Below are positions 1 through 4,931 of a DNA stretch of 5,768 nucleotides, piece after piece. The notes beneath the pieces were generated by a model that was not told where the DNA came from, did no database searches, and was given only the letters and a program-made list of their open reading frames with translations. The DNA is from Pseudomonadota bacterium (lineage in GTDB: Bacteria; Desulfobacterota; WTBG01; CAIYCZ01): assembly GCA_026388865.1 (NCBI GenBank), contig JAPLIX010000180.1, forward strand, positions 5,967 to 11,734. The letters are read 5' to 3'. The position numbers and the translations under genes are program-made. Numbering within the stretch: position 1 is the stretch's first letter; each line of letters starts with the position of its first letter.

Positions 1-1
1 C

Positions 2-1894
2 AGTAATATTGAAGGAACCGTGAGAATTGCATCAGATATCCTGTCCTCGGTTGAGGATCATAACCGGTCAGCGGAAAAAATATTCAGCTCTGTGCTGGCG
101 AATAACCAGGGGCAGATACTCTGCATGTTTCTCGCAAACCCGGACGGGACTATTATCTATAGCTATCCCCCGCAGTCTTTTTCCTTTTCAGCAGATACGA
201 TCGGGCTTAATAGCGTGCTTGCCAACGGAGCGGCAAACCGTGTTCCTTTTATTTCGAATATAACCACCATAGGCGACAGCCCGCATGCGATTTTCTCTTT
301 TGTTATTGGCGTCCCTATGGCAGATAGCGACCAGCAGCCTGCCGCATGGATCTGCTGTATCGCTGATTTCAACAGCATAAAGAACAAATTTATTTATCCC
401 ATACGGTCAGGGAAGACTGGTTATGCCTGGATGGTGGATAACAGAGGTATCCTTATTGCCCATCCTAATAAAAGCATGGAAGGAATAGAAGCAATAGAGG
501 CTTCTAAACGGGGGTTGCCAGAGTTTTCTTCCCGCAGGCTGGAAGAAATTGTTAATCAGAAGATGGTCAGAGGTCAGGAAGGCACGGGCGAATATGTGAG
601 CGGCTGGCATGCGGAAGCAAAAGGGCTGACAAAAAAATTGATTGCCTATGCTCCTATCACTCTGCGCGGAATAGGGTGGTCAATCGGTGTGTCTACCCCG
701 TATAATGAGGTGTTAGACCAGCTGAGCGAGAGCACTAAACGCCTAGCCCTGTTTCTGGGGAGTTTCATCGGCACTATTTTAATTGGTGCACTGTGGCTGC
801 TGTGGCAGGAAAAGAAAAATCAGCAGGTAAATCAGAACCTGCAATGGAGCCAGGAAGTCTTTAACGGTATTACTGATGGCATTACGATCATTGATCAATA
901 TTACCGGGTGCTCATGGCGAATGAAGCAATATGCCGCTGGCAGGATAAGCCCCTTGATTTTTTACTCGGCAAACCATGTCACGAAGTATTTTTGCAGCGG
1001 GATGAACTCTGCCTCGGTTGTCCGGCGAAAGAGACCTTTGAAACAGGGCAGCCAGCTTTCAGGGAACGGGTCAGTATAACGCTGGGAGGCAGGAAATATT
1101 ATTTTCACCTGTACACATTCCCTCTTAAAGATAGAAACGGCAAAACAGTCAGGGTCGTCGAGTACGTAAAAGATGTAACAAAAGAAAGACTGCTGCAGGC
1201 TGAAAATATCCAGAATGAACGACTGGCGATCATTGGCAAGATGTCTGCCCAGGTAGCGCATGAAATCCGCAATCCATTGAGCGCACTGACATTAAATACA
1301 GAGCTGCTGGAAGATGAAATCGAAGCATATAGTACGGTAGATACAAAAGAAGCAAAAGAACTTGTTTCAATAGTTAAATTTGAATTGCACAGTCTTCACA
1401 AAGTAATAGATGAATACTTGCAGTTTACGAGGCTCCCTACCATAAAACTGCTCAATGGCGATATTAATCAGCTTCTCCAGGAGATTTTTTCTTTTTTAAA
1501 TGAAGAATTTCGTGTAAATAAAGTTATCTTAAAAAAATCATTTGAGCCCAATTTGCCGCCTGCTCAGATTGATTACGAACAGCTTCGCCGGGCGTTTATC
1601 AATATTACCCGGAATGCAATTCAGGCCATGAAGGGCGGCGGAACTCTTGATGTTGCAACCCGTTCAGCAGATAAATGGATTGAAGTTATTTTTATGGATA
1701 GCGGTGAAGGCATTGCCGATGAAAACCTCGATCAGATCTTTACACCTTTTTTCAGTACTAAAGTTGGTGGCACCGGTCTTGGTCTCTCTATTACCAAACA
1801 TATCATTACAGAGCATAATGGTGAAATTTTTTGTGAAAGCAGGCGGGAAGAGGGTACACGTTTTACGATAAAACTTCTCAAGTGGGACGCGTAA
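2..1894 (+). CDS. Sensor histidine kinase (dCache-PAS-HisKA-HATPase), 5' partial
   Basis: Membrane sensor kinase that would autophosphorylate on histidine and pass phosphate to the response regulator encoded just downstream. Residues are counted from GTG at 20, but the frame stays open to the left edge and no N-terminal membrane helix is present, so the true start is probably upstream. Residues ~1-235 look like an extracytoplasmic double-Cache sensor (GKTGYAWMVDNRGILIAHP at ~131-149). A hydrophobic helix at ~242-262 is the second membrane segment. A PAS domain spans ~276-388 and carries C320, C331 and C334 (C-x10-CxxCP). The HisKA H-box AHEIRNP has phospho-acceptor H414. The ATPase domain has the N-box (N532), the G1 box DSGEGI (560-565), the F-box FTPFFSTK (574-581) and the G2 box GTGLGLS (584-590). 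All catalytic motifs are intact and no receiver domain is fused. The layout resembles AtoS/ZraS-type kinases that partner NtrC-family regulators; the ligand cannot be read from the sequence. Confidence 0.93.
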   Translation, partial: SNIEGTVRIASDILSSVEDHNRSAEKIFSSVLANNQGQILCMFLANPDGTIIYSYPPQSFSFSADTIGLNSVLANGAANRVPFISNITTIGDSPHAIFSFVIGVPMADSDQQPAAWICCIADFNSIKNKFIYPIRSGKTGYAWMVDNRGILIAHPNKSMEGIEAIEASKRGLPEFSSRRLEEIVNQKMVRGQEGTGEYVSGWHAEAKGLTKKLIAYAPITLRGIGWSIGVSTPYNEVLDQLSESTKRLALFLGSFIGTILIGALWLLWQEKKNQQVNQNLQWSQEVFNGITDGITIIDQYYRVLMANEAICRWQDKPLDFLLGKPCHEVFLQRDELCLGCPAKETFETGQPAFRERVSITLGGRKYYFHLYTFPLKDRNGKTVRVVEYVKDVTKERLLQAENIQNERLAIIGKMSAQVAHEIRNPLSALTLNTELLEDEIEAYSTVDTKEAKELVSIVKFELHSLHKVIDEYLQFTRLPTIKLLNGDINQLLQEIFSFLNEEFRVNKVILKKSFEPNLPPAQIDYEQLRRAFINITRNAIQAMKGGGTLDVATRSADKWIEVIFMDSGEGIADENLDQIFTPFFSTKVGGTGLGLSITKHIITEHNGEIFCESRREEGTRFTIKLLKWDA

Positions 1895-1926
1895 CCACCG
1901 TGATGGTTGCCCGCATTTTATTTACT

Positions 1927-1932
1927 AAAGGA
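1927..1932 (+). promoter_or_regulatory. Ribosome binding site that decides the regulator start
   Basis: AAAGGA lies 7 bases before TTG at 1940. The only other in-frame start candidate, TTG at 1907, has no Shine-Dalgarno-like sequence and sits in the right half of a small 5-bp hairpin (AACCA 1893-1897 with TGGTT 1904-1908). This supports the 1940 start, which also gives the regulator a usual short N-terminal lead before the receiver domain. Confidence 0.65.
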
Positions 1933-1939
1933 TCGAACA

Positions 1940-3319
1940 TTGCAAAAAATATATAATCTTGAAGAGCAAATAAACTTAACACGCGAAAAACCAATCCTTG
2001 TGGTTGATGATGAGCCGGGAATTCGAGATAGTATCTCCAAGATTCTTCAAAAACAAGGTTATACGGTTATGACCGCTGGTGACGGAGAGGAAGGCATTAC
2101 TATTCTCCGGAGGCATGAGATTTCCCTCGTTTTAACTGACCTCAAGATGCCTAAAGTCGATGGAGTAACGCTTTTAAGAACAGCAAAAGCAATATCACCG
2201 GAGATTGAGGTAATAATGATAACAGGGCATGGAACAGTCGAAGATACTGCCGAACTTATGCATTCTTCTGGCCTGTTTTACCTGCTGCAAAAACCTGTGA
2301 ACAGGAAAATAGTTGTAGATATAGTTGGAGAAGCTTTAGAAAAGCCTGCTCTGCGTCGCGAAAACAAAAGGTTAAAAACTTCTCAAAGAGGAGTAAATGT
2401 TATTGGAACAAGCCAAGCAATGAGAAAAGTATTGGCATTGGTCTCACAGGTAGCTTCCAGTTCTGCAACTGTTCTCATAACTGGAGAGAGTGGAGTTGGT
2501 AAAGAAGTAATTGCCCAGGCAATTCTCGACCAGAGTACAAGAAATGATAAACCGTTTATAAAAGTAAGCTGTGCAGCACTTCCTGAAACGCTGCTTGAGG
2601 CTGAGTTGTTTGGTTATGAGCGCGGTGCGTTTACCGGGGCCATTGCCCGGAGGGAGGGACGATTTGAACTTGCCCATGGCGGCACCCTGTTTTTAGATGA
2701 AGTGGGTGAAATAACTCCTTCAGTTCAGGTTAAACTTCTCCGGGTTCTCCAGAATGGTGAGTTTGAACGGCTGGGGGGGGGTAAAACTTTCAAGGCAGAT
2801 GTTCGGCTTATTGCTGCAACAAATATTCTACTGAAAGAGGCAGTCGAAAACAAACGATTCCGTGAAGATTTATACTATAGATTAAATGTCATTAATATTA
2901 AAATACCACCTTTGCGAGAAAGAATAGATGACATTCCATTGTTAGCCCATCATTTTTTACAGATGTATTGTCAAAAGAATGATAAAAAATTAATTGAAAT
3001 TTCCAGGGATTCGTTGGAAATTTTTTCTAAATATAGTTGGCCTGGGAATGTGAGGGAATTGAAGAACCTGGTTGAAAGGCTGGTGATTATGACCCCAGCT
3101 AAGATCATCGGGCCCGAGGATATCCCACCCCCTTTCAATCAAGTCTCGGGGATATCGCAAGGACCCGATCCCAACTTCATGCAGGGTTCTTACAGGGAAG
3201 CAACGCTTAAGCAGTTCAAAGATGATAAGAATATTGCTTCAAAAATATTAGGAATTTCAACAAGAACAATTTATCGCAGATTTGATAAAAGCAAAGACGA
3301 AAAAGAAGATAACGAATAA
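1940..3319 (+). CDS. NtrC-family sigma-54-dependent response regulator
   Basis: Cytoplasmic transcription activator that, when phosphorylated, would use ATP to open sigma-54 RNA polymerase promoters. With the TTG start at 1940 it is 459 residues, normal for the family. Receiver domain ~18-132: acidic pair D23/D24, phospho-acceptor D67 in LTDLKMP, T95 and K118. AAA+ domain ~153-390: Walker A GESGVGKE (182-189), sigma-54-contacting loop GAFTGA (229-234), Walker B FLDE (251-254), sensor I ATN (293-295), arginine-finger region RFREDLYYRL (306-315) and sensor II WPGNVREL (367-374). A Fis-type helix-turn-helix ends the protein (~418-447, ASKILGISTRTIYRRF). Every key residue is present, so it should be active. 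It follows the kinase gene by 45 bases on the same strand, so the two are almost certainly cotranscribed and cognate. A run of nine G at 2773-2781 encodes part of RLGGGK without breaking the frame. An in-frame TTG at 1907 would add 11 residues. Confidence 0.95.
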   Translation: MQKIYNLEEQINLTREKPILVVDDEPGIRDSISKILQKQGYTVMTAGDGEEGITILRRHEISLVLTDLKMPKVDGVTLLRTAKAISPEIEVIMITGHGTVEDTAELMHSSGLFYLLQKPVNRKIVVDIVGEALEKPALRRENKRLKTSQRGVNVIGTSQAMRKVLALVSQVASSSATVLITGESGVGKEVIAQAILDQSTRNDKPFIKVSCAALPETLLEAELFGYERGAFTGAIARREGRFELAHGGTLFLDEVGEITPSVQVKLLRVLQNGEFERLGGGKTFKADVRLIAATNILLKEAVENKRFREDLYYRLNVINIKIPPLRERIDDIPLLAHHFLQMYCQKNDKKLIEISRDSLEIFSKYSWPGNVRELKNLVERLVIMTPAKIIGPEDIPPPFNQVSGISQGPDPNFMQGSYREATLKQFKDDKNIASKILGISTRTIYRRFDKSKDEKEDNE

Positions 3320-3321
3320 AC

Positions 3322-3349
3322 AGTTGCCAATATGTCAACTATTTGTTTT
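3322..3349 (+). terminator. Weak hairpin after the response regulator gene
   Basis: AGTTG at 3322-3326 pairs with CAACT at 3336-3340 around a 9-base loop, three bases after the regulator stop codon, and is followed by ATTTGTTTTT. The stem is only five pairs and not GC-rich, so this would be a leaky terminator at best; the stronger one at 3510 probably does most of the work. Confidence 0.3.
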
Positions 3350-3369
3350 TACATTATATTAGTGTTCAT

Positions 3370-3381
3370 TCTAATATTAGA
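3370..3381. repeat. 12-bp perfect palindrome in the AT-rich spacer
   Basis: TCTAATATTAGA reads the same on both strands. A related ATATTAG occurs just before it (3357-3363). It could be an operator-like dyad, but in DNA this AT-rich such a palindrome may be chance and no promoter of quality lies beside it. Confidence 0.3.
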
Positions 3382-3509
3382 TGTTTATCACATAATGCTG
3401 TAGTTATAATGGCTTTGTCAAAATGGCAATTTAGGGAGCCAGTTTATTGATAAAATAGAATGCTTTTAAACCGCTGAAAATATAAATAATAAAGTATAAT
3501 CAATAAATT

Positions 3510-3556
3510 ATAAATGCCATGGCAATATTTATCGCCTTGGCATTTATTTTGCTTTT
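3510..3556 (+). terminator. Rho-independent terminator closing the kinase-regulator operon
   Basis: ATAAATGCCATGGC (3510-3523) pairs with GCCTTGGCATTTAT (3534-3547) as a 14-position stem with a single T-T mismatch (3520/3537), around the 10-base loop AATATTTATC. It is followed by TTT, then GCTTTT. It lies about 190 bases after the regulator stop. The A-rich bases before the left arm could let it also work on minus-strand transcripts. It argues that etfBA is transcribed separately from the two-component genes. Confidence 0.75.
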
Positions 3557-3571
3557 ATTCAATTAAAATTC

Positions 3572-3665
3572 GCTGGCAATCAACCTGATGATAGTGGACC
3601 CTGTAATCCCCTCGGAGAAGAATTTTCAACCTGATAACGCTTGCTGATATGGGTTGATTGCCAGC
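3572..3665. repeat. Inverted-repeat element A (14-bp perfect arms, 66-base interior)
   Basis: GCTGGCAATCAACC at 3572-3585 is the exact reverse complement of GGTTGATTGCCAGC at 3652-3665. The interior contains a second copy of TCAACCTGAT (3626-3635; first copy 3580-3589, partly in the left arm), so the right arm can pair with either copy. The arms match those of element B at 10 of 14 positions, and both elements share flanks: AAAATT just before the left arm and a CCCCTCCT-type sequence just after the right arm. The two elements are therefore probably related copies. No transposase gene or target-site duplication was seen. It could be a miniature inverted-repeat element or a folded RNA. Confidence 0.75.
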
Positions 3666-3669
3666 CCCC

Positions 3670-3714
3670 CTCCTGAAAAGGAGCGGGTTAATGGACAAAT
3701 ACGAAACGAAATAG
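3670..3714 (+). other. GAAA-tetraloop hairpin containing AGGAG, followed by a 7-codon ORF
   Basis: CTCCT (3670-3674), GAAA (3675-3678) and AGGAG (3679-3683) form a perfect five-pair stem with a GNRA tetraloop; CCC (3667-3669) and GGG (3685-3687) can extend it past one bulged C. The AGGAG strand would be a good Shine-Dalgarno for ATG at 3691, seven bases on, which opens MDKYETK and stops at 3712-3714. A ribosome site hidden in a hairpin before a very short ORF is the layout of a leader peptide, but no amino acid is enriched and translation is unproven; it may be chance. Confidence 0.25.
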
Positions 3715-3733
3715 AAAAACAAAATGTTCGAAA

Positions 3734-3837
3734 ATTGGCAGTCAATCCCCTATCACCCCAATAAAAAAATAACCCCAAATATCCCCTCTAAATTACCCTT
3801 AGTTGCTGTAGATTAATTGATGGGATTGACTGCCAAT
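3734..3837. repeat. Inverted-repeat element B (16-bp perfect arms, C-rich interior)
   Basis: ATTGGCAGTCAATCCC at 3734-3749 is the exact reverse complement of GGGATTGACTGCCAAT at 3822-3837. ATCA (3752-3755) and TGAT (3818-3821) can add four pairs past a two-base bulge. The loop is strikingly biased: 3742-3801 holds no G on the + strand but four CCCC tracts (3747, 3756, 3773 and 3783) and one CCC (3796). The right arm together with the next three bases can also fold locally as GGGATTG-ACTGC-CAATCCC (3822-3840). It is related to element A through its arms and immediate flanks, but the interiors do not look alike. Confidence 0.8.
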
Positions 3838-3912
3838 CCCCTCCTTTTAAAAACATAGATAAAAAACCATGCACTATGCTCAAAGAGCGTCTATGAAACT
3901 TAGAGTTTACAC

Positions 3913-3942
3913 ATTCTTCAATCAGGGGAGTGATTCTTGAAT
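3913..3942 (+). repeat. Direct repeat pair 20 bp apart upstream of the etf promoter
   Basis: ATTCTTCAAT (3913-3922) and ATTCTTGAAT (3933-3942) match at 9 of 10 positions, with start points exactly 20 bases apart, or about two helical turns. They end 19 bases before the putative -35 element. The position suits an activator bound on one DNA face, but the repeat is short and AT-rich and no regulator is implied by its sequence. Confidence 0.3.
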
Positions 3943-3961
3943 AGATAGCTTGAAAAAAATC

Positions 3962-3989
3962 TTGACACCTCAGACGCGTATGAGTAAAT
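3962..3989 (+). promoter_or_regulatory. Putative sigma-70-type promoter of etfBA
   Basis: A perfect TTGACA -35 hexamer (3962-3967) is preceded by an A-tract (3953-3959). The -10 is poor: either GTAAAT at 3984-3989 (16-base spacer) with an extended TG at 3981-3982, or TAAATA at 3985-3990 (17-base spacer). Transcription would begin near 3996, leaving a leader of about 70 bases before etfB. No sigma-54 -24/-12 promoter was found in the same region. Confidence 0.45.
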
Positions 3990-4056
3990 ACTGCATACTG
4001 AACAAAAATCTGATGATGCTTGTATAACAGCTTAAAGATCATAAATTAATGTAAAC

Positions 4057-4063
4057 AGGGAGG
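4057..4063 (+). promoter_or_regulatory. Ribosome binding site of etfB, fixing a GTG start
   Basis: AGGGAGG lies five bases before GTG at 4069. The translated protein from this codon begins exactly like other EtfB proteins (MNSIVCLKQVPDTE), so the GTG start is well supported. Confidence 0.8.
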
Positions 4064-4068
4064 TTGAC

Positions 4069-4866
4069 GTGAATAGCATTGTATGTTTAAAACAGGTTCC
4101 TGATACAGAAGCACAGATCAGAGTAAAGCCGGATGGTTCTGATGTTCTTTTACAGGATGTTAAGTTTATTATTAATCCGTATGATGAGTATGGGGTTGAA
4201 GAAGCACTCAAACTGAAAGAGAAATTTGGTCAGGGAACGGTAACTATTGCCTGCCTCGGTCCCGACCGGGGTGTTGAATCGATCAGGACGGCATTGGCAA
4301 TGGGTGCAGATAAAGCCGTGCACCTTAATGATCCGGCCATGGATGGCGGTGATGCCTTTACCACGGCCCGTGCCTTGGCCGAGCAGATAAAAGGTATGGA
4401 ATATGATATTATCTTCTGCGGCAAACAGGCGATTGATGATGATGCTGCCCAGGTGGCTGTGGCACTTGCCGAATACCTCAATATTCCGCATGCCAATTTG
4501 GTGGTAAAGGTTGAAGTCGCTCCGGATAAAAAGAAGGTGAAAGTGAACCGCCAGATCGTGGGCGGAGAAGAAGTTTTAGAATTACCGCTTCCAGCAGTTA
4601 TTACCTGTCAGAAGGGTCTCAATGAGCCGCGTTATGCCTCGCTTCCCGGCATTATGAAAGCAAAAAAGAAAGAAATCAAGGCAGTCAAAGCAGCTGATCT
4701 GAAGCTTGATGCTGCACAAATCGGTGTTGCAGGTGCAAAGTCAAAAGTGCTGAAGTGCTATGCACCGCAGCAACGGAAAGCTGCGCAAATTATTGATGGA
4801 GAGACGCCGGAAGCAAAAGCCGCAAAACTGGTAAAACTGTTACGGGAAGAAGCGAAGGCAATTTAA
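4069..4866 (+). CDS. etfB: Electron transfer flavoprotein, beta subunit (EtfB)
   Basis: Soluble cytoplasmic subunit of the ETF heterodimer, which takes electrons from acyl-CoA dehydrogenase-type enzymes and passes them on. It is 265 residues, the usual length. Family marks are the start IVCLKQVPDTE (4-14), INPYDEYGVEEALKLKE (35-51), LGPDRGVESIRTALAMGADKA (63-83), the nucleotide-binding loop GKQAIDDDAAQV (118-129), VNRQIVGGEEVLELPLPAV (159-177) and the signature NEPRYASLPGIMKAKKKEI (185-203). The C-terminal segment (~232-265) would form the arm that embraces EtfA. The loop GKQAIDDD resembles what I recall of canonical, AMP-binding beta subunits such as human ETFB, rather than the DGDTAQ form recalled from bifurcating enzymes; this is from memory and not decisive. 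etfA follows after 65 bases on the same strand. Confidence 0.97.
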   Translation: MNSIVCLKQVPDTEAQIRVKPDGSDVLLQDVKFIINPYDEYGVEEALKLKEKFGQGTVTIACLGPDRGVESIRTALAMGADKAVHLNDPAMDGGDAFTTARALAEQIKGMEYDIIFCGKQAIDDDAAQVAVALAEYLNIPHANLVVKVEVAPDKKKVKVNRQIVGGEEVLELPLPAVITCQKGLNEPRYASLPGIMKAKKKEIKAVKAADLKLDAAQIGVAGAKSKVLKCYAPQQRKAAQIIDGETPEAKAAKLVKLLREEAKAI

Positions 4867-4916
4867 CGGGACGGCCGGTAATTAAACGCCATACGTTTTT
4901 GTATAAGTATAAAGAT

Positions 4917-4923
4917 AAAGGAG
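4917..4923 (+). promoter_or_regulatory. Ribosome binding site of etfA
   Basis: AAAGGAG sits eight bases before ATG at 4932. The 65-base gap between etfB and etfA has no clear terminator or promoter, which fits cotranscription with separate translation initiation. Confidence 0.8.
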
Positions 4924-4931
4924 ATCTAACA

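Larger units (their letters stand above)
3320..4068 (+). other. 749-base gene-free region with terminators, paired inverted repeats and a promoter
   Basis: No convincing protein gene is seen on either strand. From left to right the stretch holds a weak hairpin just after the regulator stop, an AT-rich spacer (about 3341-3509), a strong intrinsic terminator, inverted-repeat element A, a small GAAA-loop hairpin with a seven-codon ORF, inverted-repeat element B, a spacer with a nested small hairpin (CATAGA 3854-3859 with TCTATG 3890-3895 enclosing GCTC-AAA-GAGC at 3878-3888), a direct-repeat pair, a promoter-like sequence and the etfB leader. An 84-codon minus-strand ORF (3788-4042) overlaps element B but has no ribosome binding site and no recognised family. 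Confidence 0.8.

Noticed and set aside
20..22. GTG as the true start of the histidine kinase
   Set aside because: The frame is open upstream to the window edge, the AGGA before it is only three bases away, and starting here would leave a dCache-type sensor without its first membrane helix. A start outside the window is more likely.
1907..1939. Earlier TTG start for the response regulator
   Set aside because: There is no Shine-Dalgarno before 1907, while TTG at 1940 has AAAGGA at a good distance. The 11 extra residues do not look like part of a receiver domain.
3405..3500. TATAAT boxes at 3405-3410 and 3495-3500 as promoters
   Set aside because: Neither has an acceptable -35 at 16-18 bases, and both lie in AT-rich DNA before the strong terminator, where such hexamers are expected by chance.
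3652..3665. Sigma-54 promoter (GG-N10-GC)
   Set aside because: Only the two invariant dinucleotides fit; the TGGCAC and TTGCA context is absent, and the bases are explained as an inverted-repeat arm.
3572..3837. Integron attC sites
   Set aside because: The sizes (94 and 104 bases) and GTT/AAC-like ends are suggestive, but the core patterns GTTRRRY and RYYYAAC are not met (GTTGATT and AATCAAC), the arms are perfectly rather than imperfectly paired, and no cassette genes or integrase are present.
3572..3837. CRISPR array
   Set aside because: The repeats alternate in orientation, are not identical, and are spaced about 66-72 bases apart with only four arms; no cas gene is present.
3788..4042. 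84-codon minus-strand ORF beginning MIFKLLYKHH
   Set aside because: It has no ribosome binding site before its start and no recognisable family, and its C-terminal end is simply a translation of the right arm of inverted-repeat element B. It also runs opposite to the etf promoter region.
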